Positions 1 to 6,733 are shown, numbered from the stretch's first letter. The stretch is DNA of 7,143 nucleotides from JAWUXM01 sp034111325 (GCA_034111325.1 JAWUXM010000050.1:1-7143), one strand, 5' to 3'. Notes: generated by a model from the letters alone, not told the origin. Program-made: numbers and translations.

Positions 1-11
1 AGTAGTAGTAA

Positions 12-143
12 AACAACTGAAATATATACCAAAGTAACCTTGAAGCATATTAAAAACATACAAAGTCCTTTCGATTCATTAAATTTGAATATAAACACAT
101 AAAGGAAATATATGTAACTGTTACATATATTAGATTGTTAGAG
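12..143. repeat. possible attC-like imperfect inverted repeat (weak)
   Basis: An AAC-containing left arm (12-28) can pair with a right arm ending GTTAGAG (125-143). The pairing includes A21-T27 with A125-T131 and the outer AAC/GTT. Bulges and one A/C mismatch sit where the clearer elements at 476-553 and 6885-7011 have theirs. The loop is long, and the right arm also belongs to the perfect palindrome at 107-131, so the fold may be coincidental. It lies at the window edge, so its context cannot be judged. Confidence 0.3.
107..131. repeat. 25-bp perfect palindrome
   Basis: Two 12-bp arms, AATATATGTAAC and GTTACATATATT, flank a single T at position 119. The match is exact. The size and the TGTAAC/GTTACA core suit the operator of a dimeric repressor. 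It could also be the tip of a larger structured repeat. No gene in the window starts next to it, so its target, if any, is unknown. Confidence 0.85.
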
Positions 144-475
144 CGAATGAAGCGGTTTCCGTTGCGCAATAGCATACACTTTGAATACTTTGGATAAAAA
201 GAAAAGACTATAGATTTGAAGTAGATTAAAGTCGATCGATAGGGTAATCGATGCAAATGAATTTGTGATTGTTACACAAGTACGACTTTAAAGTTATTTG
301 TTAAAAATGACAAAATCAAGTCTTTTCAAATTTTTCCCCAAAGATTCTCTCGTATTTAACGTAATTATATCCAGGCATATAACTCATAAAATACTCGACA
401 AGGTATGTAATTGTAGGGCAAGGGAAAGTCGCTTCACTAGTATTTATTTTTGTACATTAGATTACAAATAAATCG
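144..475. other. 332-bp stretch without a supported gene
   Basis: No plausible complete gene is visible on either strand. The only protein-like signal is a minus-strand frame open from 456 to 316. It has about 46 codons, no proper start, and reads like a C-terminal tail rich in Y, F, P and E. It may be a gene remnant or chance. If the flanking attC-like elements are real, this stretch would be the body of a short cassette with no intact gene. Confidence 0.5.
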
Positions 476-553
476 CAATAACACTGCCTATATTTTATGC
501 CTTTAAAAGTGGTATATTCGAGAACGGCACAAAACATAGGCTTAGTGTTATAC
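476..553 (+). repeat. attC-like element 1 (imperfect inverted repeat)
   Basis: The left arm (478-501) pairs with the right arm (526-551) over about 21 bp. The ends carry AAC (480-482) and GTT (547-549), and the right end reads GTTATAC, one mismatch from the integron core GTTRRRY. The right arm has an unpaired TT (542-543). The two A/C mismatches (492/535 and 497/530) become G-T wobbles on the minus strand, so the minus strand folds better. Extrahelical bases and a better-folding bottom strand are known properties of integron attC sites. The loop is 502-525. Matching geometry at 6885-7011 supports a real repeat family. No integrase gene is in the window, so attC identity is inferred. Confidence 0.55.
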
Positions 554-562
554 GCAACGAAG

Positions 563-612
563 GTTTGGGTGCGCCATGTCCGAGAGAAGCCCAGAATAGT
601 TAGCACCCAAAC
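563..612. repeat. hairpin with 10-bp perfect stem
   Basis: GTTTGGGTGC (563-572) pairs perfectly with GCACCCAAAC (603-612) around a 30-nt loop. No U-run follows on either strand, so it is not a typical intrinsic terminator. It occupies the gap between attC-like element 1 and the left two-part repeat; the right end of the island has only six bases there. Confidence 0.75.
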
Positions 613-616
613 AAGG

Positions 617-676
617 TTAAAGAGCATGAACATTTCTTATTGATTGAAGGTAAAATAATCCCCTTTTTTCTTTTTG
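617..676 (+). repeat. left copy of a two-part inverted repeat bounding the island
   Basis: Two blocks recur exactly, in inverted orientation, at the far end of the island. The 25-bp block 617-641 matches the reverse complement of 6852-6876. The 26-bp block 651-676 matches the reverse complement of 6789-6814. The blocks are separated by 9 bp here and 37 bp on the right, so one copy has gained or lost 28 bp. In both places the repeat lies between the 3' end of a gene and an attC-like element. It could be a shared cassette 3' end, a degraded mobile-element end, or a recombination substrate. Confidence 0.9.
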
Positions 677-685
677 CCAGCGCAC

Positions 686-730
686 ATAAGAGCATGCACA
701 AATTCGTGCCTCAGTTTGTAATGCACTTAT
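686..730 (-). other. stem-loop in the 3' region of the minus-strand gene
   Basis: A three-part stem forms: ATAAG (686-690) with CTTAT (726-730), GCAT (692-695) with ATGC (721-724), and ACAAA (698-702) with TTTGT (715-719). The loop is 12 nt. It lies about 30 nt past the stop of the minus-strand gene, between that gene and the two-part repeat. A similar-sized stem-loop (6734-6788) is at the matching place on the right side. A role in transcript 3'-end formation or stability is possible, but there is no clear U-tract. Confidence 0.55.
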
Positions 731-761
731 TTTTCCATCGCAGATCGCGGTAGAACTAACG

Positions 762-1064
762 TCAGTTCGCTGAACTTAAAATCTCGCATAAATCGTTGTA
801 ACAATATTCTGCGTATGGTCGAAGAGATTCAGATGTTGACTCAACTTCTACACCCGTACATTCTGACATATACGTAATGTACACTCTACCCCAATCAAAT
901 TCCAAGTTCCCTGCGGGAACTTGCATTAGGTCGGCTACAATGTCTAATAATTCAAGACAATGTTTGTCTGATGCTTCCAAGCCGAGTTGGTCTAATCCAA
1001 CAACCAATTGGCAGTGTTTTAAGTCTTGTTGGATCAATTTGATGATTAATTCTTTGTTGGACAT
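762..1064 (-). CDS. hypothetical acidic 100-aa protein
   Basis: I do not recognise this protein. It is acidic and Leu/Glu/Asp-rich, with predicted helices at both ends and a central segment around residues 50-72 (GNLEFDWGRVYITYMSEC) that looks like beta structure. It has several cysteines and no signal peptide or membrane segment, so it is probably soluble and cytoplasmic. The ATG at 1064 fits the start of homogeneous protein-like sequence (MSNKELI). No Shine-Dalgarno is visible. A plus-strand frame over the same DNA (877-1080) has poorer composition and is judged a shadow. The gene is divergent from the defence-like operon. One of two matching operators lies 11 bp upstream of its start, so the XRE protein encoded at 1210 may control both directions. 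An accessory, immunity-like or simply cassette-passenger role is possible; nothing in the sequence decides. Confidence 0.65.
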   Translation of the reverse strand: MSNKELIIKLIQQDLKHCQLVVGLDQLGLEASDKHCLELLDIVADLMQVPAGNLEFDWGRVYITYMSECTGVEVESTSESLRPYAEYCYNDLCEILSSAN

Positions 1065-1075
1065 AATTGATAAAG

Positions 1076-1173
1076 TTTAGATTTTCTAAATCATGGTTCG
1101 TATTTCAGAACTAAAGTAACTACTTTCTGGAATAAATCAAAATTATAGTCCAGATTTTCTAAACTATGAATCG
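1076..1173. promoter_or_regulatory. divergent control region with paired palindromic operators
   Basis: TTTAGATTTTCTAAA (1076-1090) is a perfect inverted repeat with a TTT spacer. A near copy, TCCAGATTTTCTAAA, lies at 1149-1163. The similarity continues 3' of each as nnATGnnTCG (to 1100 and 1173). The centres are 73 bp apart, close to seven helical turns. Exactly midway lies a third dyad, AAAGTA-AC-TACTTT (1113-1126), with partly symmetric flanks (CAGAA and CTGGAA). This is the layout expected for a dimeric HTH regulator, most likely the XRE protein encoded at 1210. TATAGT (1144-1149) could be a -10 hexamer abutting the right operator. TAAATTTG (1181-1188) matches the Bacteroidota -7 consensus TAnnTTTG, but either could occur by chance in AT-rich DNA. 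Confidence 0.6.
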
Positions 1174-1209
1174 AGAAACCTAAATTTGGGTAACGATAAT
1201 TAAAAATAC

Positions 1210-1428
1210 ATGACTGAATTAGGACAGTATTTATCTAAGAAATCAGCTAGTAAAGCGGAGATTTCAAAAAAGACAGGAATTAGCAAATCACGAATGAGCG
1301 AATTGACATTAAATCATTCGACTCAATTAAGGGCAAGAGAATTATATTTGATTGGACTTGCATTGGATGTCGATCCATGTGAAATGATTAAGGAAATTTT
1401 TAAAGATTTAAAATTACCTCAGAAATAA
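1210..1428 (+). CDS. small XRE/Cro-type HTH transcriptional regulator
   Basis: This 72-aa protein is a minimal Cro/C1-type DNA-binding domain. Residues 15-22 (KAEISKKT) form the positioning helix, GIS is the turn, and residues 26-33 (KSRMSELT) form the recognition helix. Residues 40-60 (LRARELYLIGLALDVDPCEMI) form the closing helices usual in this family. There is no sensor domain. First-gene position, small size and a preceding region with paired palindromes match controller (C) proteins of restriction-modification systems, which autoregulate and delay nuclease expression. The ATG at 1210 has no Shine-Dalgarno. The stop TAA shares its last A with the next gene's ATG (1426-1430), implying translational coupling. 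The sequence style recalls small Bacteroidota XRE regulators, from memory only. Regulation of the divergent gene at 762-1064 is inferred. Confidence 0.85.
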   Translation: MTELGQYLSKKSASKAEISKKTGISKSRMSELTLNHSTQLRARELYLIGLALDVDPCEMIKEIFKDLKLPQK

Positions 1429-3860
1429 TGGCAATAATAACTTTCAAAGTTTCTGCAAGGGCAGGTAAATTATTTGGTAGAGAAAATTTCTCTAACCCTG
1501 AAGGTGCTATTATTGAATTAGTGAAAAACTCTTATGACGCTGACGCAAAAAATTGTCTGGTATTTTTTGATGTTCCAACACAAAAAATAAAAGATAGCGA
1601 AGGCAAAGAATTTGAAGTTCCAATAAAAGAAAAAAGTATCCTATACATCATCGATAATGGTGAAGGAATGACCGATAAAGTCATTAAAACTCACTGGATG
1701 CAAATTGGAACTGGAAATAAAGAAAAAGACTATATCTCTGATGACAAACGCACAAAAACAGGTGCAAAAGGTATAGGACGATTTGCCTTAGACAGACTTG
1801 GATTTGAAACAGAAATGTGGACACTTTCTAAGACAGCTAAAAATAAAATTGGTTCATTCTGGAAAATGGATTGGAATCAATTTGATGAGTCTGAAAAAGC
1901 AATTTCGCAAATTGAAGCAGAGCTTGAGCCAATAAAAATTGACTTAAAAGATCAAATTGAGTCACTCACAAACGGCAATAAATTAGTTTCGGAGTATATA
2001 AAAAACATCAAATTTGATAGAGGTACAATTCTCAAAATATCAAATTTAAAAGATGAATGGTTTAATGACGAAACATCTTCCGTGTTTAAAAGTTTAGAAG
2101 CTCTTATCCCTCCTAAAGAACTTAATATTCCTTTTGAAGTTTACTTCAAACACTTTCAACAATCTAAAGAGTTCGGAAAAGTTGAAACTGCATTTTTTAA
2201 TGATTTTGATTATAAACTGAAAGCTTCATATAATGCTGATAAATTGTCTATTGATTTCGATATAACACGAAATGAAATTGATATAAAATCATTGAAAAAG
2301 AATTATCCTAATGTCTACAAAGGCAAGGAAAATCCTTATGATTTGAAGACCATTGAAGCTAAATCCTTCAATTACTCTAAAGACATAGGCAAAGTTCTAA
2401 AATGGAAGTTAAGCGGTGCGAATAAAAAGTTATTGAAAGATGTAGGCAGTTTTGATTTGACGTTCTACTATTTAAAATTTTCAAATTCATTTAAAGAGGG
2501 TTATCCATTTAAAACGGTTGTTGCAAGTGAGAGAAAATCAACTTTAGATAGATTTGGAGGTGTTAAGATTTATCGAGATTCCTTTAGAGTAAGACCTTAC
2601 GGAGATCCAAATAATGATTGGTTAAAATTAGGAGCAAGAGTTGCTCAAAGTCCAGCTGGAGCAGGACAAAGAATTGGTGACTGGAGAGTTCGCCCAGAAC
2701 AAACTGCAGGAATTATTACTATTTCTAGAAACAGTAACCCACTACTCATAGATAAATCTGACAGGGGAGCATTGCAGGAAAATGATGCATTTGACACCTT
2801 TCAGAAAATTATTGTAGCGGTTATTCATGAATTTGAATTTGACAGAACAAAAATTCTTAACCCACTCTTCCTTGTTAATGAAAAGCGAAAAAAAGCTGAA
2901 AAAGAAAAAGAAATTCAGAAAAGAGCAGAGGCTCTAGCAGATAAAATTGTAGAGGAAAGGAAGAAAGTAGAAGAATCTATTTATGGAACATCCTCTGTCG
3001 ACTTATTTCAAAAAAACAAGGAAGAAGAAGAGCGGAAAAGCTATGAAAAAGCATTTAAGGATACTTTTAAAGCAATCGATGAGGAAAATGAGCAACAACA
3101 AAATGAAGAAATCGTTCAAGTTAGGTCATTGGCTAGTTTAGGCTTGATTGTATCTTCCTTTGCTCATGAACTAAAGGAAATAAAGGATAATGCAATTGAA
3201 GCTAAAGAATTAGAGAAAATTTTTAAATCTATTGTGCCAAAAGAAAAGAAATCATCTGAGGAATATCAAGATGGAATTGACATAATTGAATTACTGGATG
3301 AAAATTCAGATAAAATAATTCATTGGGTAGATTACGCTTTAACAGCCATTAAAAAAGACAAACGAACAAGAGAGAAATTTGTGTTCTCCCCATTCTTTAA
3401 GACATTAAAAAAGTCATGGACTAGAATATTTAAGAAAAAAGACATCCAGCTCATTATCGTTGATAAAATTGAAAAAAAGCCTTACAACTTTAGGGCATTT
3501 GAAATGGATATGTCCACGATCTTTACAAATCTCATTAATAATTCTATCGACTCATTCAATAGTTTAACTGAAATTCAAGAACGCAAAATTAATATTGATT
3601 TAAAGATTAGCGGTGATAATATTGAGATCTTGTATTCTGACAATGGAGTTGGTTTAGACAACGTATTTGACGAAGATAAAGATGAAATATTCCTTCCGTT
3701 TAAAACTTCAAAAAAAGATAGAAAAGGGAAAGATATAGGCACAGGATTGGGAATGTATTTAGTTAAATCTGTAATAGATGATAACAACGGAGCAATTGAT
3801 ATTCTTGATCCCGATATAGGCTTTTCACTTTTGATCTCATTTCCAATAAGAAAACGATAA
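1428..3860 (+). CDS. tandem GHKL ATPase: MORC/Hsp90-like N-terminus plus histidine-kinase-like C-terminus
   Basis: This 810-aa protein carries two ATP-binding GHKL modules. The first has N-box ELVKNSYDADA (30-40, catalytic-type E30, N34), G1 box DNGEGM (76-81) and lid TGAKGIGRFA (111-120), as in MORC/Hsp90/MutL-type ATPases. The middle region (about 130-470) includes ISRNSNPLLIDKSDRGAL near 430-447, resembling the post-ATPase S5-like part of these families. A Lys/Glu-rich coiled coil follows (about 480-560), then an H-box-like segment (SLASLGLIVSSFAHELKE) with candidate phospho-His H580. The second module has N-box NLINNSIDSF (701-710), G1 DNGVGL (738-743), FLPFKTSK and G2 GTGLGM (771-776), as in sensor kinases. 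There are no membrane segments, so it is cytosolic. The start overlaps the XRE stop by one base. The next gene, 2 nt away, encodes a receiver, so phosphotransfer is a good hypothesis. GHKL ATPases in restriction-modification operons are established (MORC/paraMORC families). Confidence 0.85.
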   Translation: MAIITFKVSARAGKLFGRENFSNPEGAIIELVKNSYDADAKNCLVFFDVPTQKIKDSEGKEFEVPIKEKSILYIIDNGEGMTDKVIKTHWMQIGTGNKEKDYISDDKRTKTGAKGIGRFALDRLGFETEMWTLSKTAKNKIGSFWKMDWNQFDESEKAISQIEAELEPIKIDLKDQIESLTNGNKLVSEYIKNIKFDRGTILKISNLKDEWFNDETSSVFKSLEALIPPKELNIPFEVYFKHFQQSKEFGKVETAFFNDFDYKLKASYNADKLSIDFDITRNEIDIKSLKKNYPNVYKGKENPYDLKTIEAKSFNYSKDIGKVLKWKLSGANKKLLKDVGSFDLTFYYLKFSNSFKEGYPFKTVVASERKSTLDRFGGVKIYRDSFRVRPYGDPNNDWLKLGARVAQSPAGAGQRIGDWRVRPEQTAGIITISRNSNPLLIDKSDRGALQENDAFDTFQKIIVAVIHEFEFDRTKILNPLFLVNEKRKKAEKEKEIQKRAEALADKIVEERKKVEESIYGTSSVDLFQKNKEEEERKSYEKAFKDTFKAIDEENEQQQNEEIVQVRSLASLGLIVSSFAHELKEIKDNAIEAKELEKIFKSIVPKEKKSSEEYQDGIDIIELLDENSDKIIHWVDYALTAIKKDKRTREKFVFSPFFKTLKKSWTRIFKKKDIQLIIVDKIEKKPYNFRAFEMDMSTIFTNLINNSIDSFNSLTEIQERKINIDLKISGDNIEILYSDNGVGLDNVFDEDKDEIFLPFKTSKKDRKGKDIGTGLGMYLVKSVIDDNNGAIDILDPDIGFSLLISFPIRKR

Positions 3861-3862
3861 AT

Positions 3863-4531
3863 ATGGCAGCTAAATATAGAATCGGATATATCGATGAAGA
3901 CATAAAACAGGTAAAAAAGTACCGAAGAAGATTTCGAGATTTTGAAATGGATATTGTAGGCTATGATTTCCATCAAGGAATGACATTAAAAGAATTGATG
4001 ACGCAAGTATATACTTCCGATATAGACTTACTAATGATTGATTATAAATTAAAAGAAACTAATCAAGTATCATTTAATGGTGAAGAAGTAGAAAGAGAGT
4101 TTTATGATAAGAAACCCTTGTTCCCCCATATCATTTTCACGAATAAGGTCGAGCAGGCCGAGCCATTTGTTGAAGATTGGAAAATCATTTTCGATAAAGA
4201 TGATATCTTTAGTGATGATCAAGAAGATGAAAAGAAGGTACAGCATTTCATCACTACACTCGTTAAGAGTATTGAACAATATCGAGGTCATATTCAGAAA
4301 AAGAAAGATGTGCTTTCCAAACTCCTAGAAAAAGGTGAAAAAGAAGGATTAACCGCGACAGAAAAGGATATATTAATCACAACACAAGATGAGTTGATTA
4401 ATTTGGATAAAACCGAGAAGAATGAAATACCAAAACATCTTGTCTCAGAAAATAAACTAGACGAATTATCAAAAACGAAGAAAGAAGCTGAAGCTTTCCT
4501 TCAATCCTTAATTGCGAAGAGAAAAAAGTAA
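3863..4531 (+). CDS. response-regulator receiver protein with helical C-terminal tail
   Basis: This 222-aa protein begins with a divergent receiver (REC) domain. It has the acidic metal-binding pair in IGYIDED (D11-D13), the phospho-acceptor D60 in LLMIDYKL, the switch Thr T93 in IIFTNK, and the conserved Lys K112 in IIFDKDD. All key phosphotransfer residues are therefore present. There is no recognisable DNA-binding output domain. Residues from about 125 to 222 are highly charged, Lys/Glu-rich and probably helical or coiled coil, with SKTKKEAEAFLQSLIAKRKK at the end. The output is probably protein-protein contact, perhaps with the ATPase or the nuclease. The ATG at 3863 lies 2 nt after the previous stop, preceded by A-rich sequence but no Shine-Dalgarno. 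Pairing with the upstream histidine-kinase-like ATPase is inferred from adjacency and from the intact D60. It may be a general R-M signalling subunit rather than a transcription factor. Confidence 0.75.
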   Translation: MAAKYRIGYIDEDIKQVKKYRRRFRDFEMDIVGYDFHQGMTLKELMTQVYTSDIDLLMIDYKLKETNQVSFNGEEVEREFYDKKPLFPHIIFTNKVEQAEPFVEDWKIIFDKDDIFSDDQEDEKKVQHFITTLVKSIEQYRGHIQKKKDVLSKLLEKGEKEGLTATEKDILITTQDELINLDKTEKNEIPKHLVSENKLDELSKTKKEAEAFLQSLIAKRKK

Positions 4532-4538
4532 TTGGAAT

Positions 4539-5165
4539 ATGAAAGTTCGAGAAATATTACCGATTAGAAGAACAGCAACGACGAATCAGCCTACTGGGAA
4601 AAACTGGAGTGAACATAAAAATGATCTTCAAGAAGATTTCAATAATTGTTGTGGCTATTGTGATTCCTATGACGGCTTTAGACATACATATTTTGAAGTG
4701 GATCATTTTATTCCGAAGAGCTTATTCGAAAAAAATGGAAACATTGAATACTGCCAGTACGATAATCTTACGTATTCTTGTAAATTCTGTAATAACAAAA
4801 AAGGAAGTCTTTGGCCATCAAAAGATGAGACGATTAAAATCGTTAATAATGAAGGGTTTGTTGACGCCTGCTCTCCATGCTTCGAAAATCATTTATACAG
4901 AACCTCGACTGGTGGTATAATGTGGAAAACTCCTTTAGGAAAATGGATCGCTACAAAAGCGTTTAAATTTGACGAAAGAGAACGTTCGATCTCCGTATTA
5001 TGGAATTTAAATGAATTAAGAAAAATAATAAATACACTTATCGTTGAGTTAGAAAAATATCAAGCTGGAGATGGGACTTACGAAACGATCAGAGAAAAAT
5101 TAGGAGATTACTCATTACAATATTTTATTTATCATCAAGAACTGATGGACTACTATAATGGATAA
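4539..5165 (+). CDS. HNH endonuclease, zinc-binding type
   Basis: This 208-aa protein has a canonical Zn-type HNH motif. The first pair is C38-x2-C41 (CCGYC). The catalytic strand is FEVDHFIPKS with E53, D55 and H56. The conserved Asn N76 is in DNLTYSC, and the second pair is C81-x2-C84 followed by N85 and K88-G89. It predicts a beta-beta-alpha metal nuclease cutting DNA, probably double-stranded, in the cytoplasm. The C-terminal half (about 95-208) is unrecognised and may contribute specificity or contacts with partners. I chose ATG 4539, 7 nt after the previous stop. A TTG at 4512 would add nine residues encoded inside the receiver gene and has no ribosome-binding site. The stop overlaps the next gene's ATG (5158-5165, 8 bp), coupling nuclease and methylase. 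It is the likely restriction or effector subunit. Confidence 0.85.
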   Translation: MKVREILPIRRTATTNQPTGKNWSEHKNDLQEDFNNCCGYCDSYDGFRHTYFEVDHFIPKSLFEKNGNIEYCQYDNLTYSCKFCNNKKGSLWPSKDETIKIVNNEGFVDACSPCFENHLYRTSTGGIMWKTPLGKWIATKAFKFDERERSISVLWNLNELRKIINTLIVELEKYQAGDGTYETIREKLGDYSLQYFIYHQELMDYYNG

Positions 5166-6729
5166 AAAAAGTACAGGATCATATTACACGCCATCATATT
5201 TGGCAGATTTCATTTCAAAGAGAGTTCTATCTCACTTTGAGGGAAGAACCCGTATGTCCATTTTAGAACCAAGTGTCGGTGATGGATCATTCATAGACTA
5301 ATTAAAGAAGAACGATTCCGTTTCCATTAATTTAACCGCACTGGATATTAATCAAGAGGAGTTAGTTAAAGCTTCTAAAAAATGGAATAAAAAGAACTCT
5401 TCATTTAAAGAGATCGACTTTTTAGAATTTTCAGACGCTAAAAAGTATTCGGCTATTGTCGGAAATCCTCCGTATGTCAAGAAAAACAGACTTACAAAAA
5501 AACAAATTGGACTGATTCGAGAAATACACAATAATGAGGGTTTAACGGATGCTTCAGTTAAAAATATTTGGACGACATTTCTAATTAAGGCGAATACTTT
5601 ATTAATAGACAAGGGGGTTTTGGCATTCGTACTTCCATCTGAATTATTACAAGTAAAGTTTGCCGAAGAGGTTCGTGAATATTTAAAAAATCAATTTGAA
5701 AGAATAGAAATTTTCACTTTCAATGACCTTATGTTTGAATGCAAAGGGCAAGATACAATTGTCCTATTTGCGTACCGCAAATCTGAAAATAAAGGAGAGT
5801 TTTTTGCTAATATAGATTCTAAGAAAAAACTAGAAGAAAATAACTTTGTTTTACGAAATAATGACTTACTCGTTTCTTCAAAAGTAAAATGGACGCATCA
5901 TTTCTTAACGTCAGATGAATTAACTTTTATAGAGAACTTAAAAAGTAAACTCAAAAATGTTAACTATTACTCAGACTCTAAGCCTGGAATTGTTACTGCC
6001 GCCAATAAGTTTTTCATTATAGATAATGAAACTGAAAAACAATATAATCTATCAAAATATACTAAACCAATAATTCAAAAAGGCTTGTTCGTTAATGGAA
6101 GTGTGGTTTTTTCAGACACAGACATTGAAATTCTAAAAAACAATAATCGACCTACAAAGTTGTTGCAGCTTAACGATACCGATAAGATTTCCAAAAAACT
6201 AAACGAATATCTTGAACTTGGTGTAAAAGAAGGTATTCCAGATAGGTACAAATGTAAGATTAGAAATAATTGGTACGTCATTCCCAATATTGCCGAAAGG
6301 CCAGAAGCGTTCTTCTTTAAAAGAAGTCATCTATATCCAAAGTTATTGAAGAATGATTCAAATGCTTTTGTAACTGATTCTGCATATAAGGTTGGTATGA
6401 GAAATGGTTATGACATAAACAGCTTTATCTACTCTTTTTATAACACCCTTACTCTATTGCTATCTGAAATTGACGGACGATATTATGGTGGAGGTGTTTT
6501 AGAATTAGTTCCTAGTGAATTTAAAGGATTGCCAATTCCTTATTCTAAAATAAGTCAAACTCAATTTGAAACATTTACGGAAATGTTCGAGACCAAAAAA
6601 AATATTGAGGAAGTACTTACTGCAAATGACCTTAGTATCTTAAATCCAACTTTGGGGCTCAATGTTGAGGATTTGGAAAAACTAACTGGAATCAGGAATA
6701 AACTCACTAGAAAGAGGATGAGAAAATGA
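5158..6729 (+). pseudogene. adenine-N6 DNA methyltransferase, interrupted by an in-frame TAA at codon 48
   Basis: Read through one stop, this is a 523-residue SAM-dependent DNA methyltransferase related to type IIG/Eco57I-like enzymes. The order is GSYYTP (7-12, motif X region), ILEPSVGDGSF (35-45, motif I, SAM binding), LDIN (62-65, motif II), NPPY (103-106, catalytic motif IV), and GVLAFVLPSELL (153-164). A target-recognition-like C-terminal half has PGIVTAANKFF near 276 and YGGGVLELVPSEFKGLPIP near 443-461. The TAA at 5299-5301 sits in FID-stop-LKKN; one C-to-T change from CAA would explain it. No in-frame ATG, GTG or TTG occurs until TTG 5620. A restart there would lack SAM-binding and catalytic motifs and so be inactive. 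The start ATG 5158 overlaps the HNH gene by 8 bp. Alternatives to true decay are a sequence error, readthrough, or a strain-specific mutation. Confidence 0.85.
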
Positions 6730-6733
6730 ACCT

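Noticed and set aside
50..256. Minus-strand 68-codon frame
   Set aside because: It runs across the perfect palindrome and low-complexity AT-rich DNA, and its composition is not that of a typical soluble or membrane protein.
476..730. CRISPR array or retron RNA reading of the structured left flank
   Set aside because: There are no regularly spaced direct repeats with unique spacers and no reverse transcriptase or cas gene in the window. Separate inverted repeats explain the structure.
877..1080. Plus-strand 67-codon frame
   Set aside because: It is antisense to the more protein-like minus-strand gene at 762-1064, with poor composition and no recognisable motif.
3575..3976. Minus-strand 133-codon frame
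   Set aside because: It is antisense to the conserved second GHKL module and the receiver start; its Ser/Ile/Leu-rich content is typical of a shadow frame.
4070..4328. Frames on both strands inside the receiver gene
   Set aside because: They overlap the well-supported receiver coding sequence in other frames and have no independent motif.
4512..4538. Upstream TTG start for the HNH gene
   Set aside because: It would overlap the receiver gene by 20 nt and has no ribosome-binding site. ATG 4539, 7 nt after the stop, fits the spacing of the operon better.
4609..4920. Plus-strand 103-codon frame inside the HNH gene
   Set aside because: It is out of frame with the intact Zn-type HNH motif and is a shadow.
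5352..5612. Minus-strand 86-codon frame
   Set aside because: It is antisense to the methylase motif II-IV region, which is clearly coding on the plus strand.
6075..6287. Minus-strand 70-codon frame
   Set aside because: It is antisense to the methylase target-recognition region.
5620..6729. Stand-alone 369-aa methylase-like gene starting at TTG 5620
   Set aside because: It lacks the SAM-binding and NPPY motifs, which lie in the same frame upstream. It is the 3' part of the interrupted gene at 5158-6729.
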